A DNA stretch of 64,000 nucleotides from Trichocoleus desertorum NBK24 (GCF_030409055.1 NZ_CP116619.1:3945628-4009627), one strand, 5' to 3'. Shown: positions 46,407 through 57,257, counted from the stretch's first letter. Notes: generated by a model from the sequence alone, not told the origin. Numbers and translations: made by a program.

Positions 46407-47378
46407 ATGACTGTCTGTCGTCCAACTCGCGTATCCATCATTGGGGCTGGTAACGTTGGTAGTACTCTGGCACAGCGGATTGCCGAAAAAAATCTGGCTG
46501 ATGTCGTGCTATTAGATGTTTTGGAAGGCCGACCCCAAGGCATTGCTTTGGATTTGATGGAAGCGCGAGGCATCGAACGGCACGATCGCGTGATTGTGGG
46601 TACTAACGACTATGCCGACACTGTTAATTCGGATGTGGTCGTGATCACGGCTGGTATTCCCCGCAAGCCAGGAATGAGCCGGGAAGACCTGCTCAAAATC
46701 AACGCCAAAATTGTGTTGGATGTCACTCGTCAAGTAGTCACCTATTCACCAGGTACGGTGATGATTGTAGTGACAAATCCTCTAGACGTGATGACCTACT
46801 TAGCTTGGCAGTCCAGTGGTTTACCACCCGCTCAAGTCATGGGCATGGCGGGAATTCTGGACTCAGCTCGCTTTCAAACCTTCATTGCAATGGAATTGGG
46901 TCTCTCTACCGCTGATGTGAAAGCAACCGTCTTGGGCAGTCATGGAGATTTGATGGTGCCACTACCGCGTTATTCCACAGTCAATGGAGTGCCGATCACA
47001 GAACTCATGGATGCTCCAACGATCGATCGCCTAATCGAACGGACTCGGAATGGTGGCGCTGAAATTGTTGAACTGATGAAAACGGGTAGTGCTTACTTTG
47101 CACCTGCATCGGCGGCTTGCTTGATGGTAGAAGCCGTTCTCTTGAATCAATCACGACTGCTCCCGGTTGCAGCTCATTTACAGGGAGAGTACGGCTTAGA
47201 AGATATATTTATTGGTGTGCCGTGCCGCTTGGGTTGTACCGGGGTGGAAGAGGTGTTGCAACTCAGCCTCACCGATGCCGAACGAGCCGCTTTACAAGCC
47301 TCTGCCCGATCGGTGCGCGAGAGTATTAATCAGGCTCAGGCTTTACTTGAATCGAGTGCTAGGCCAGTTGCTCCTTAA
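46407..47378 (+). CDS. mdh: Malate dehydrogenase (LDH-like type)
   Basis: Catalyses NAD-dependent malate/oxaloacetate interconversion. The product has the dinucleotide motif IIGAGNVGSTLAQRIAEK, ITAGIPRKPGMSREDLLKIN (the Arg in RKPGMSR reads dicarboxylic acids, so malate rather than lactate), VVTNPLDVMTYLAWQSSG and the catalytic His in LGSHGDLMVPL. The frame is open from 46386, but GGGAG precedes the ATG at 46407, which gives MTVCRPTRVSIIGAG and a normal 323-residue protein. lnt follows after 38 bases. Confidence 0.94.
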   Translation: MTVCRPTRVSIIGAGNVGSTLAQRIAEKNLADVVLLDVLEGRPQGIALDLMEARGIERHDRVIVGTNDYADTVNSDVVVITAGIPRKPGMSREDLLKINAKIVLDVTRQVVTYSPGTVMIVVTNPLDVMTYLAWQSSGLPPAQVMGMAGILDSARFQTFIAMELGLSTADVKATVLGSHGDLMVPLPRYSTVNGVPITELMDAPTIDRLIERTRNGGAEIVELMKTGSAYFAPASAACLMVEAVLLNQSRLLPVAAHLQGEYGLEDIFIGVPCRLGCTGVEEVLQLSLTDAERAALQASARSVRESINQAQALLESSARPVAP

Positions 47379-47416
47379 AATAAGGAGATTGAGAGCGAGT
47401 TCCCACTAGATTTGTC

Positions 47417-49012
47417 ATGCCGAAATTTTTGAATCTTGAACTCAAGCCCTCTCAGCTATGGCGGCTGGGCATGGCGCTAGGGGGAGGCATTCTGATAGGC
47501 CTAACTCCTGCTCCAATTAATGCTTGGCCGTTAGCCTGGATCGCGTTAGTTCCTTTGTGGGTTATGGCTTTACAAGTTGCTAAAGGGAATCATCGAGAAC
47601 GATCGCTCTTAGGTTTGGTTTGGGGGATTGGTTATCACGGGCTAGCGGTGAGTTGGATCACAGGCGTCCACCCGATGACCTGGATGGGTGTGCCTTGGTT
47701 AGCTAGTTTAGCGATCGCTCTCTTCTGCTGGATATTTCTTACCCTGTGGGGCGCTGTTCTGGCGGCAATCTGGGCTGGCTGCTGGGGCTGGCTAGCTCAG
47801 ACGCTAAAGCTGCCATTTGAAGTCCGGATATTAACTGGGGTAGCGCTTTGGTGTGGCTTGGAGTCCTTCTGGAGTTGGGGGCCTTTGTGGTGGACTTCGG
47901 TGTCTTATACCCAAAGCCCTCATAACTTAGCTATTTTGCACTTAGGGCAACTGTCTGGCCCGATGATGATTACGGCGGCAATCGTAGCTGTGAATGGCTT
48001 GCTTGCAGAAGCTTGGATGAGTTATCTGCGATCGCGCCAAGGGCAAATTTCTGAAAGCCGAGTACGGAAGTTGGCGATCGCTCCCTTTGTGATGGCGGTC
48101 ATTCTATTGGTAGGACTGCATCTTACAGGGTGGAATTTGTACAGTCGAGCTTTAGCGTTTCCCCCGGAGGCAGCCTTAAAGGTAGGTATTATTCAAGGCA
48201 ATATTCCTAACGAAATTAAGCTGGATGTGCAAGGTTGGCGTCGTGCTTTAGATGGCTATACCACTGGCTACAATCAGCTAGCCGATCAGGGTGTAGCAGC
48301 AGTACTTACACCGGAAGGGGCGCTACCCTTTCTATGGAGTGGGTCGAACTTGACCCAGAGTTCTTTTTATCAAGCGGTGCGCGATCGCGGTGTTGTAGCT
48401 TGGGTCGGTGCTTTTGGGCAGAAAGGTCGCAGCATCACCAATAGCTTGTTTACCGTGCTAGGCAATGGTGAGGTTTTCAGTCGCTACGACAAAGTGAGAT
48501 TGGTACCTTTAGGCGAATACATTCCATTTGAGGATGTCTTGGGACGGTTGATCGATCGCCTGTCTCCTCTTGATGCTCACATGCTACCCGGTCAAACGGG
48601 GCAACTCTTTGAAACTCCTTTTGGCAGAGCGATCGCGGGCATCTGCTATGAATCTGCTTTTGCGGAGCATTTCCGGTGGCAAGCAGCACGGGGAGGACAA
48701 TTCATCCTCAGTGCTTCTAATGATGCCCATTACAGCCCAGCCATGACAGCCCAACATCATGCTCAAGATGTCATGCGGGCCGTGGAAACAGATCGTTGGG
48801 TAGCCCGTGCTACCAATACAGGATATTCTGGTGTCATTAATCCCCACGGCAGAACTCAATGGCTGTCAGGGCTAAATATCTACCAACTGCATGCAGTAAC
48901 GATTTACCGTCGCCAAACCCAAACTCTTTTTGTCCGGTGGGGAGATTGGTTGACTCCTCTCCTTGTGGCGCTGGCAATTGTCCTAATCCTGAATAGCTGG
49001 TATCACCGCTAA
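47417..49012 (+). CDS. lnt: Apolipoprotein N-acyltransferase
   Basis: Adds the third acyl chain to lipoproteins in the cytoplasmic membrane. The N-terminal ~225 residues contain about six TM helices (GLTPAPINAWPLAWIALVPL and following). The periplasmic nitrilase-like domain has the Glu-Lys-Cys triad: E300 (TPEGALPF), K359 (RYDKVRLVPLGEYIPF) and C410 (GICYESAF). A final TM helix closes the protein. 531 residues, normal. It follows mdh by 38 nt. A natural client in the window is the PilP-like lipoprotein. Confidence 0.95.
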   Translation: MPKFLNLELKPSQLWRLGMALGGGILIGLTPAPINAWPLAWIALVPLWVMALQVAKGNHRERSLLGLVWGIGYHGLAVSWITGVHPMTWMGVPWLASLAIALFCWIFLTLWGAVLAAIWAGCWGWLAQTLKLPFEVRILTGVALWCGLESFWSWGPLWWTSVSYTQSPHNLAILHLGQLSGPMMITAAIVAVNGLLAEAWMSYLRSRQGQISESRVRKLAIAPFVMAVILLVGLHLTGWNLYSRALAFPPEAALKVGIIQGNIPNEIKLDVQGWRRALDGYTTGYNQLADQGVAAVLTPEGALPFLWSGSNLTQSSFYQAVRDRGVVAWVGAFGQKGRSITNSLFTVLGNGEVFSRYDKVRLVPLGEYIPFEDVLGRLIDRLSPLDAHMLPGQTGQLFETPFGRAIAGICYESAFAEHFRWQAARGGQFILSASNDAHYSPAMTAQHHAQDVMRAVETDRWVARATNTGYSGVINPHGRTQWLSGLNIYQLHAVTIYRRQTQTLFVRWGDWLTPLLVALAIVLILNSWYHR

Positions 49013-49349
49013 CAGAACGGCAGAGATAGGGTGTAGCAAGGCCGACTTAGGGTGGCTGAGGTGTCTGTATGACTATTTGAACTAAACACGACTAAAACTT
49101 TGTGATCACTTGTCAGTGTTTACACGTAAAAACTTAGCTCAAATCAACCTCAATTTAAAGATTTAGAGAAAGTTATGAGCAAGGAAGCCAAGAAACTACA
49201 GTTAAAGCGGTAAATTATGAAGTATGTGGGATTTCACCAACGGCTACCCCGTCATATTACTGTCTTGGCGCTAACTGCATGTAGCTATTGAAGTGTCTGT
49301 CGATGTAGCTGGATCGCCTTGTCTAAGCTTCACTGCACAGGTGGCTTCC
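49013..49349. other. Spacer before the NPDV-metalloprotease gene
   Basis: About 340 bp with no ORF, RNA gene or clear terminator. It should contain the promoter of the metalloprotease gene; no convincing elements were located. Confidence 0.4.
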
Positions 49350-51038
49350 ATGACCTTGTCAATTTTCGATATTTTCGATGAATCGTTCTACCTAGCCCAT
49401 AATCCTGATGTAGCATCAGCAGTGGCCAGAAGAGAGCTGGACAGTGGATTTGAGCACTTTCGGCGCTTCGGAGAACGAAAGGGACGCAATCCCAGTCGCT
49501 GGTTTAGTAATAGTAATTATCTAAGTCGCTACCCTGAAGTGGCGCAATCGATCGCGCAGGGGCTTTACAGTAGTGGGTTGCAGCACTTCCTCGATCGAGG
49601 TCAATTCGAGGGGCGATCGCCCAGTGCCCAATTTGATAACCAGTACTACTTATCGAAGTATCCTGACGTTGCTCAGGCCGTTACGGCAGGTCTGTTTGGT
49701 AATGGCTTTGAGCATTTCCTTGCGTTTGGGCAGGAGGAGAAGCGCATAGGTGCGCCACCCAACTTCCAAATTCAATTTGACTATCGCTTTGATACCAACG
49801 GCTTTTTTGCCAATCCCCAGCATCGAGCGACGTTAAAGGCTGCGGCTGGGCTTTGGGAGGCAGTGATTCAAGATGAGTTTGCTGACCTGCCTGCTGGCGT
49901 AAGGTTTCGGGTGCAAAATCCCCAAACAGGCCAGATGGAGACAGTCATCTTAGATGCCGAGAGCGACGATCTATTGATTTTTGTAGGCGCGCAAACTGTG
50001 CCTTTTGGCAACCTTTCAGGAGCCTTGGCAGCAGGTGGCCCTGACGGGCTGGATGTGGCTGGCAGTATTTTTAGCAATCGATTCAGCGGTTCCAACTTTG
50101 AGCCTTGGGTTGGCAGTATTTCTTTTAGTTCGGCTCCAACTTTTTCTAATGGGACGCCTGCCCCTTGGTTTTTTGACCAAACCCTTAACACTACTGACGA
50201 TATCCCTTCCAATCAAACAGATTTTCTAAGTACGGCTTTGCACGAAATTGGTCATGTGTTGGGCCTTGGCACCTCTCCTGTGTTTAAGACAATAGGGCAG
50301 GGCGCGGCTTTTAGTGGCCCTAACGCCAGAGACGTAAATGGAGGACAACCTATCCCGCTCGATTCGGATTTAGGCCATATTCAGGATGGCTTTTTGAGTG
50401 ACGGTAAACCGATTTTGATGGGAGCTACGAATCCTGGGGTGCGCCAAACCATCACCCGCTTAGATCAAGCGATGTTGGCCGATATTGGCTACCAAATTGC
50501 TGGATTTCAGACACAGGGCTTTACCCCTGCGATCGCCACTGCCGGGAATGACCTAATTCTTGGCACTATTTTGGCTGACTATATTGATGGCTTGGAGGGT
50601 GATGATCAAATCCAAGGCGATGCAGGCAATGATTTTCTGAGCGGTGCTGGCGGGCAGGATGTGCTGTTTGGTCAAGCAGGTAACGATACCTTAGTCGGTC
50701 AAGCGGGCAATGATCAGTTGGTGGGGGGAGACGGCAACGACTTCTTGATTGGTGGACCTGGCAACGATACTTTGTGGGGTCAACTTGGGAGAGATACGTT
50801 TAGGTTTGAGGCGGGTGATGGTGCCGATGTGGTTGCTGACTTTGTGGTTGCTGACGACACGATTCAAGTAGCAGCAGGTTTAGGTGCTAGCACAGGGGCA
50901 GATCTGCTACGGACAATTACGAGTAGTGGCAATGCAACCTCAGGCCAACTGTTCTCAGTCATTACTCTCAATTCTAGTAACACCATCACGGTGTTTCATG
51001 ACGTTCCTCTGACTGCTCAGAATTTCGTCATTGCCTAA
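49350..51038 (+). CDS. Secreted metalloprotease with NPDV repeats and RTX calcium-binding repeats
   Basis: I choose the ATG at 49350 because the product then starts [21 protein letters not shown], like the giant proteins; the frame is open from 49293. Three NPDV repeats (~7-150) are followed by a metzincin-like domain with [14 protein letters not shown] (zinc ligands H298 and H302, catalytic E299). The third ligand of the classical motif is replaced by Thr; a later His in SDLGHIQDG may serve instead, as in leishmanolysin-like enzymes. The C-terminal part has about six RTX nonapeptides ([19 protein letters not shown]), which bind calcium, and an end typical of type I secretion substrates. Secretion through a T1SS is inferred; no transporter is nearby. 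Confidence 0.86.
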   Translation: MTLSIFDIFDESFYLAHNPDVASAVARRELDSGFEHFRRFGERKGRNPSRWFSNSNYLSRYPEVAQSIAQGLYSSGLQHFLDRGQFEGRSPSAQFDNQYYLSKYPDVAQAVTAGLFGNGFEHFLAFGQEEKRIGAPPNFQIQFDYRFDTNGFFANPQHRATLKAAAGLWEAVIQDEFADLPAGVRFRVQNPQTGQMETVILDAESDDLLIFVGAQTVPFGNLSGALAAGGPDGLDVAGSIFSNRFSGSNFEPWVGSISFSSAPTFSNGTPAPWFFDQTLNTTDDIPSNQTDFLSTALHEIGHVLGLGTSPVFKTIGQGAAFSGPNARDVNGGQPIPLDSDLGHIQDGFLSDGKPILMGATNPGVRQTITRLDQAMLADIGYQIAGFQTQGFTPAIATAGNDLILGTILADYIDGLEGDDQIQGDAGNDFLSGAGGQDVLFGQAGNDTLVGQAGNDQLVGGDGNDFLIGGPGNDTLWGQLGRDTFRFEAGDGADVVADFVVADDTIQVAAGLGASTGADLLRTITSSGNATSGQLFSVITLNSSNTITVFHDVPLTAQNFVIA

Positions 51039-51125
51039 TCTGTTGTTAACCGACTTGTTATTAGCCAGACTGCGATCGCTTTTGCCATCCCTAAAAGCGA
51101 TCGCTCACGCTGCTCAATCGCATTT

Positions 51126-52253
51126 TTAATCGGCGCTCAGAATAATCTTGGCTATTTTTTCGGCAACTGGCAGAGCATCAAAATAATCACAGTGATCAAT
51201 TTCACGGTTGGTCAAGGTCACACCATTATGAGAGTGCATATTAGGCGGGGCCACACTAGGAATGGGATTGAGACCTAAACTGTCTTCCCAAAGATTGGCT
51301 TGCTGCGCTTCAATTGAGGTGTTGCGCGTCAGGGTGTCTTTGACTCCAACCACTACTTTCCGAAAGGCTTGTTTCTCGATTTTAGACATCTTCAGAGCGC
51401 TATCAAATCGGGAGTAGAAATGATGCGATTCTTCGACTAGATGATATAGTCCGCCATAAAACGGGCCTAAATAACTAGCTTTGGGGTTGGCTGAGCCATT
51501 GGCATTGCACTGGGTGATATGGCGACGCTCGACATCCGGAGCGACCAAAATGTAGCGATCGATAAAAAAGCTGTTATTCCCGCCATCATCTCGTCGAGAA
51601 ATTTGCTTTTTCACTTCGTCGTTGGCATCCAGCGGCGTAATTTCTTGGTTTACTAGCTTTTGCAGCATATTGCAGGTCAAGAAGTTACCCATGCTATGTG
51701 CAATGACATGAATTTTGGCGCTAGGATTTTCCAGTCGCAAGCACCCAATGAAGTTGGCGAGTGCTGTGGCTGAAGAGACAGCCTCAGTTCTATCACCCTC
51801 ATAGTCCAAAGCGCTGCCATTTGAAGGCCAAGAAAATCCCACAAAAGCTGTCACATTACTATTGGGGTCGTTCAGTCGAGCCGCAGCTTGCGGAGTTGTA
51901 GGATCTGTAATGATCGTAGGGCCAAGGATAGTCGTGTGTTCTAGTGTGTCCGCTAGGATAGAAAACGAAGTTAAAGCTTCATGCAAATGGACATTGAAGC
52001 CATGAACCCCAACAATGATGCGCTTCACAGCGGGACGATTTAAGAAGGGGTGAAAAACGGTTGCTTTTGAATCAGGAATGATGACTTCTGGCGGCATGGT
52101 TGTTGTATCAGTGGTGGCCAGATAATGAGACATATAGTGATACATATCTAGCCAGTGATAACCCCCTTTTTGCAGCTTAATCCGCCGTTGCCGATCAATG
52201 TCGCGCCCCAAGTTTTCGCGATCGCGGTTGGTAGCAAAATATCTAATCTGCAT
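51126..52253 (-). CDS. DUF900-type alpha/beta hydrolase
   Basis: The 375-residue product has IIVGVHGFNVHLHEALTSF (oxyanion region) and VIAHSMGNFLTCNMLQ, the GxSxG-type nucleophile elbow with Ser in AHSMG. VAPDVERRHITQ later carries an acidic residue of the triad, and the C-terminal HCDYFDALPV a likely catalytic His. This is the DUF900/esterase-lipase pattern. No signal peptide. AAGGAAC precedes the ATG. The substrate is unknown. Confidence 0.83.
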   Translation of the reverse strand: MQIRYFATNRDRENLGRDIDRQRRIKLQKGGYHWLDMYHYMSHYLATTDTTTMPPEVIIPDSKATVFHPFLNRPAVKRIIVGVHGFNVHLHEALTSFSILADTLEHTTILGPTIITDPTTPQAAARLNDPNSNVTAFVGFSWPSNGSALDYEGDRTEAVSSATALANFIGCLRLENPSAKIHVIAHSMGNFLTCNMLQKLVNQEITPLDANDEVKKQISRRDDGGNNSFFIDRYILVAPDVERRHITQCNANGSANPKASYLGPFYGGLYHLVEESHHFYSRFDSALKMSKIEKQAFRKVVVGVKDTLTRNTSIEAQQANLWEDSLGLNPIPSVAPPNMHSHNGVTLTNREIDHCDYFDALPVAEKIAKIILSAD

Positions 52254-52478
52254 TTTGTAAAGTTCCTTGCTTTATCGCTTTGCAATCCAGTAATCCCGCT
52301 TTCATAAATGGTTTAACGGGTTGAGTCTAGGCTATCGAGCCAGGGTGCAGAAGCAAGTCTTTGTAAACAAAATTACAGGTTTATCACTTAGGCCCAGGTT
52401 TGGAACGACTGGAGAAGTCGCATGAATCAACTCCAGCAGCAATCCACTACAGCAAAATGAGCTATTGGGGGAATGTAA

Positions 52479-53351
52479 ATGTTTGCTCAATTTCAGCAGC
52501 TACAAATGCAGACTAGTAGCGCGACCATCAACTTGCTGAAGGGTGGCAATGGCTATCCCATCTTGCTACTACATGGCTATCCGCAAACCCATGTGATGTG
52601 GCATAAAGTGGCTCCCCGCCTAGCCCAAGACTTTACCGTTGTGGTGAGTGATTTAAGAGGTTATGGAGATAGCTCTAAACCAGAAGCAGAAGCTGACCAT
52701 GCCAGCTATGCCAAGCGAGTCATGGCCCAAGACCAGGTTGAGGTGATGCAGCAGTTGGGCTATGAGGAGTTTTATGTGGTAGGGCACGATCGCGGCGCTA
52801 GAGTGGCACATCGCATGGCCTTAGACTATCCTCAGCACATTAAGAAGTTGGCAGTATTAGATATTGTCCCAACTTACGAGCTGTACGATACGACCGATCA
52901 AGAATTTGCAACAGCCTACTATCACTGGTTTTTTCTAATTCAAGCTCACCCCTTACCAGAAACCTTGATCGGTACAAATCCTGAATATTTTCTCCGTACT
53001 TGTTTAGAGCGCTGGAGCAAGAACTTCGTAGCATTTACGCCGGAAGCTTTAGCAGAATACATTCGTTGCTTTAGTCAGCCCGAAACGATTCGAGCAACTT
53101 GTGAAGATTACCGTGCTGGGGCCTCGATCGATTTAATTCACGATCGCGCTGATTTAACCCAAAAAATTATTTGCCCTCTACTCGTTCTATGGGGTAGTCA
53201 AGGCATTATTGGACGCAAGTATGATGTTTTGAAAATTTGGCAAGAAAGAGCCAAAACTGTATTAGGTGAGGCGATCGCTTCTGGTCATTTTCTACCTGAA
53301 GAAGCTCCAGAAGCAACTTATCAAGCTTTATACGAATTTCTAAAAGCCTAA
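52479..53351 (+). CDS. Alpha/beta hydrolase of the haloacetate dehalogenase group
   Basis: The 290-residue product shows LLLHGYPQTHVMWHKVAP, SDLRGYGDSSKP and VVGHDRGARVAHR: the nucleophile is Asp104, not Ser, as in dehalogenases and epoxide hydrolases. Arg105 and Arg108, the His-Trp pair in AYYHWFFLIQ and the catalytic His270 in SGHFLPEE match residues that bind carboxylate and halide in fluoroacetate dehalogenase. I therefore prefer haloacetate dehalogenase over epoxide hydrolase, but the true substrate is untested. It converges with the histone-deacetylase-fold gene. Confidence 0.83.
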   Translation: MFAQFQQLQMQTSSATINLLKGGNGYPILLLHGYPQTHVMWHKVAPRLAQDFTVVVSDLRGYGDSSKPEAEADHASYAKRVMAQDQVEVMQQLGYEEFYVVGHDRGARVAHRMALDYPQHIKKLAVLDIVPTYELYDTTDQEFATAYYHWFFLIQAHPLPETLIGTNPEYFLRTCLERWSKNFVAFTPEALAEYIRCFSQPETIRATCEDYRAGASIDLIHDRADLTQKIICPLLVLWGSQGIIGRKYDVLKIWQERAKTVLGEAIASGHFLPEEAPEATYQALYEFLKA

Positions 53352-53378
53352 GAGAACAAGCCGATGAAGTGACATCCT

Positions 53379-53449
53379 GTAGGGGTGAAGCATTCGGTAG
53401 ACAATATTTGCTTGATAGTTGGAACTCTGAACGAATGCTTCACCCCTAC
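53379..53449. repeat. 71-bp inverted-repeat element between convergent genes
   Basis: GTAGGGGTGAAGCATTCG at 53379-53396 and its exact reverse complement at 53432-53449 frame a 35-nt centre. The 18-bp core resembles a dispersed repeat I recall from many cyanobacteria. It lies between two convergent genes and contains the stop codon of the deacetylase-fold gene. Confidence 0.75.
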
Positions 53450-54369
53450 GGTTTAACTAGGCAACTCTTAATGGTTTCTACAACAGATTCAGAAAGAGTG
53501 GGTAGATCATATCCACCTTCTAAACCAAAAACGATCTTTGGGGTTAATTGCAAACAGTATTGGGTAAAAATTCCGTAGTCTTCTGGTTTGAGTGAAATGC
53601 CAGACAGAGGATCATCATGATTGGCATCATACCCAGCACTGATTATTAATAAATCGGGCTGAAAACTAGTGAGAAACGGCAGAACTTTTTGCTCGAATAA
53701 GGGTTGGTAACTTGCCATTGTGCTACCCATCGGCATGGGCAAATTCAACACATTGTGATGAAAACCACGTTCCGTCGCCAAACCCGTGCCAGGGTAATTA
53801 GGAGACTCATGCAGCGAACAATAAGCAATCTGAGGATGATTTTCGACGATCGCCTGAGTGCCATTGCCGTGATGTACATCCCAATCTAAAATTACGACCC
53901 GATTGATGCCAGGTTGCTCTAAGGCGTAATATGCCGCGATCGCCGCGTTAGAGAACAAACAAAAACCCATCCCACAATCACTCAAGGCGTGGTGTCCCGG
54001 TGGACGTGCTAGCACAAACGCAGGGTTGCCTGTTTGCAGCACCTGATCCACGCCATCTAACCAAGCGCTAACAGCCAGTAAAGCCACGTCATAGCTGCGA
54101 GGGGAAACGGGAGTATCTGGATCTAAGTATCCCCCACCCCGCTGCGCTAATTGCTGAATTTTCTCGATGTAAGTGGGTGGGTGTACGCGACCCAAATCCG
54201 TCATGATCGGGCGTTGCTCAACCGGGGTCGGCGATCGCCACTGCAACTGGTCGGCCCAAGGTGTCGCCTTGAGTGCTGCCACTGTCGCCGTTAAACGTTC
54301 CGGTCGCTCTGGATGAAAACGACCCGTTTTGTGGTCCAAAAACTCATCCGAGTAAATTACGGCCACCAT
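53446..54369 (-). CDS. Histone deacetylase-fold hydrolase
   Basis: A zinc-dependent deacetylase of the HDAC/acetylpolyamine amidohydrolase superfamily. The 307-residue product has LDHKTGRFHPERPERL, ARPPGHHALSDCGMGFCLFSN (the His-His pair), VVILDWDVHHGNGTQ (zinc Asp and His) and SAGYDANHDDPL (second zinc Asp). I use the ATG at 54369 rather than a TTG two codons earlier. Bacterial members act on acetylated polyamines, small molecules or protein lysines; the substrate here is unknown. The last codons and stop lie in a mobile-type inverted repeat, so the C-terminus may have been altered by its insertion. Confidence 0.91.
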   Translation of the reverse strand: MVAVIYSDEFLDHKTGRFHPERPERLTATVAALKATPWADQLQWRSPTPVEQRPIMTDLGRVHPPTYIEKIQQLAQRGGGYLDPDTPVSPRSYDVALLAVSAWLDGVDQVLQTGNPAFVLARPPGHHALSDCGMGFCLFSNAAIAAYYALEQPGINRVVILDWDVHHGNGTQAIVENHPQIAYCSLHESPNYPGTGLATERGFHHNVLNLPMPMGSTMASYQPLFEQKVLPFLTSFQPDLLIISAGYDANHDDPLSGISLKPEDYGIFTQYCLQLTPKIVFGLEGGYDLPTLSESVVETIKSCLVKP

Positions 54370-54651
54370 AACCAACCCACTGCACGCTACTTCACGATTT
54401 TACTCAAGCAAAATCTAGGTGAGGAGAGCTGTTTTGATTTCTTGTTTCTGCTTCCAGTGGGAAAGGGTTGGGGAGAGAGCGATTGCCCTCCCAGCTAGGC
54501 TTAGGTGCCAATACCATAGAACCCAAGAAACATCAAGGTGTGTTAAAATTTAGAGAGTATTTGGCAGTTATTGAGCAGTCTATCGGCATTTTTTGGGCTT
54601 TTTTTCTCTTTAATTGCCAAAATTCTGCATTTTTGGAGTTTTTTTCACTGT

Positions 54652-57219
54652 ATGAGCACCTCCCCAGAGCGGATTGTTCCAACGGATCTGCGGAATGAAA
54701 TGTCCCGGTCTTACCTGGAATACGCGATGAGCGTAATTGTAGGTCGGGCATTGCCAGATGCGAGGGATGGTCTGAAACCCGTTCATCGTCGAATTCTCTA
54801 CGCTATGCATGAGCTGGGGCTAACCGCAGACCGCCCCTTCCGTAAATGTGCTCGTGTGGTTGGGGAAGTGCTAGGTAAGTACCACCCTCACGGTGATACA
54901 GCCGTTTACGATGCCTTAGTTCGCATGGCCCAAGACTTTTCCATGCGCGCTCCCTTAATTAACGGGCACGGCAACTTTGGCTCCATCGATAACGACCCCC
55001 CCGCCGCGATGCGATACACCGAGTGTCGCTTGCAGTCGCTAACGATGAACGCCCTCCTACGGGACATTGAGTCGGACACCGTTGACTTTGGTGATAACTT
55101 TGATGGCTCCCAGCAAGAACCCTTAGTACTGCCAGCCCAGATTCCGCAACTGCTGCTGAATGGCTCCTCTGGAATTGCCGTCGGAATGGCGACCAACATT
55201 CCCCCCCACAATTTAGGAGAGCTGGTTGATGGCTTAACCGCCTTAATTCAAAATCCGGATTTGAGCGATGCTGAACTCATCCGCCTGATTCCTGGCCCAG
55301 ATTTTCCGACTGGTGGTCAAATTCTGGGTACCAGTGGGATTCGCGAAGCTTACATGACGGGCCGTGGTTCCATCACCATGCGGGGTGTGGCCAGCATTGA
55401 GACGATTGAGCATCGAGGTCGCCCCGATCGCGAAGCCATTATCATTACCGAACTGCCTTATCAAACCAACAAGGCAGCGCTGATCGAAAAGATCGCGGAA
55501 ATGGTCAACGAGAAGCGCCTAGAAGGTATTTCTGACATTCGAGATGAGAGCGATCGCGATGGTATGCGAATCGTGATCGAACTTAAGCGTGATGCTTATC
55601 CTCGCGTCGTGTTGAATAACCTCTACAAGCAAACCCCCATCCAGGCGAACTTTGGGGTGAATACGCTGGCGTTGGTGAATGGCGAACCTCAGACCCTAGC
55701 GCTGAAGCAGTGCCTCCAGGTCTTCCTCGACTTCCGAATTGAGACAATCATTCGGCGCACCCGCTATGAGTTGCGGAAGGCGGAAGATCGAGATCACATG
55801 CTGCAAGGTCTTTTGATTGCGCTGACCAATCTAGATACCATTATTGATTTGATTCGGCACGCGGCAGATGCCCCTACTGCGAAGCAAGAGCTAATCGACA
55901 CTTATGGCCTTTCCGAAGCTCAGTCAGACGCCATTTTGCAAATGCAGCTGCGGCGTTTAACGGCCTTAGAAGCAGAAAAAATTCAGCAAGAGCACGATGA
56001 TTTGCAAGCCCAAATCGCCAACTTGCAAGACATTCTGGCTCGGCGAGAACGAATTCTAGAGATCATCTCTACTGAAATCGCTCAGCTTAAAGCAACCCAC
56101 GCCACGCCTCGTCGCACTGTCATTGAGCAGGCAGAAGGGGAAATTGGCGATATAGACCTGATTGCTAACGAGAAAGCCCTGATTCTGCTCACCGAGCAGG
56201 GCTACATCAAACGCATGCCTGTCAACACTTTTGAAGCTCAAAGCCGAGCCACCAGAGGTAAAGCGGGCACCCGGATGAAGGAAGACGACGGCGTTGAACA
56301 CTTCATCACTTGCTGCGACCACGATAGCGTCTTGTTCTTCAGCGATCGCGGGGTAGTTTACTGCCTCAAGGCTTACCAAATTCCAGTCGGGTCAAGGACT
56401 TCGCGGGGGATGCCAGTGGTACAAATGCTACCCATTCCCAGAGACGAGAAGATTACTTCTATTGTCCCAGTTTCGGAATTTAGCAGTGACGAATACTTGG
56501 TGATGCTGACCTGTGGCGGTTTCATCAAGAAAACTGCTCTCTCTGCCTTCAGCAACATTCGCACCAACGGCTTGATTGCCATCTCCCTAGAAGAAGGCGA
56601 TCAACTGCGTTGGGTGCGGCGGGCGCGTGTGGAAGACAGCATCATCATTGGCTCTAGCCAGGGTATGGCGATTCACTTCCGAGCGAACAACGATCAACTC
56701 CGTCCGTTGGGCCGAGCCACCCGTGGAGTCAAATCCATGAATTTACGCCCTGGCGATCAACTGATCAGCATGGACATCTTGCCCGCTAGTGTTGTTGCTA
56801 ATATCGCCTCTGGCCCTGAAGTGGAGGAAGAAGAGGAACTAGAAACAGAAGAAGCAGTGCTTGCAGAAACCCAAGGGCCTTGGGTGCTAGTGGTAACCAG
56901 CTCAGGCTATGGCAAGCGCGTACCCGTGTCTCAGTTCCGGTTACAAAATCGAGCGGGCAAAGGTACGATCGCAACTAAATTCAAGTCCCGGCGTGCTGTT
57001 GACAAACTAGTCGCTTTACGAGTCGTCAATGAAGAAGATGAACTGATGATAATTACCAGTCGGGGCATCATTATTCGTCAAGCGATCAAGGCTATTTCTT
57101 CGCAGTCACGGGCAGCTACAGGGGTGCGGGTGCAGCGACTGGATGGAGATGATGCGATCGCCGCAGTGGCTTTAGTACCCCCCTCGGCTGAAGGCGCGGA
57201 CGAAGAAATTGAAGAATAA
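54652..57219 (+). CDS. gyrA: DNA gyrase subunit A
   Basis: Type IIA topoisomerase breakage-reunion subunit. The start [20 protein letters not shown] at 54652 fits the family; the frame is open from 54571. [35 protein letters not shown] and [11 protein letters not shown] (catalytic Tyr) define the breakage domain. A coiled coil near 420-500 precedes six C-terminal blades; the GyrA box region reads [11 protein letters not shown], a degenerate form. An acidic insert ([11 protein letters not shown]) splits blades near residue 725. 855 residues, normal. A ParC-like role cannot be excluded from sequence alone, but cyanobacteria usually rely on gyrase. Confidence 0.95.
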   Translation: MSTSPERIVPTDLRNEMSRSYLEYAMSVIVGRALPDARDGLKPVHRRILYAMHELGLTADRPFRKCARVVGEVLGKYHPHGDTAVYDALVRMAQDFSMRAPLINGHGNFGSIDNDPPAAMRYTECRLQSLTMNALLRDIESDTVDFGDNFDGSQQEPLVLPAQIPQLLLNGSSGIAVGMATNIPPHNLGELVDGLTALIQNPDLSDAELIRLIPGPDFPTGGQILGTSGIREAYMTGRGSITMRGVASIETIEHRGRPDREAIIITELPYQTNKAALIEKIAEMVNEKRLEGISDIRDESDRDGMRIVIELKRDAYPRVVLNNLYKQTPIQANFGVNTLALVNGEPQTLALKQCLQVFLDFRIETIIRRTRYELRKAEDRDHMLQGLLIALTNLDTIIDLIRHAADAPTAKQELIDTYGLSEAQSDAILQMQLRRLTALEAEKIQQEHDDLQAQIANLQDILARRERILEIISTEIAQLKATHATPRRTVIEQAEGEIGDIDLIANEKALILLTEQGYIKRMPVNTFEAQSRATRGKAGTRMKEDDGVEHFITCCDHDSVLFFSDRGVVYCLKAYQIPVGSRTSRGMPVVQMLPIPRDEKITSIVPVSEFSSDEYLVMLTCGGFIKKTALSAFSNIRTNGLIAISLEEGDQLRWVRRARVEDSIIIGSSQGMAIHFRANNDQLRPLGRATRGVKSMNLRPGDQLISMDILPASVVANIASGPEVEEEEELETEEAVLAETQGPWVLVVTSSGYGKRVPVSQFRLQNRAGKGTIATKFKSRRAVDKLVALRVVNEEDELMIITSRGIIIRQAIKAISSQSRAATGVRVQRLDGDDAIAAVALVPPSAEGADEEIEE

Positions 57220-57257
57220 AGCCTGACAGCAGGAAATACGCAATTCCTCATCTTTAG

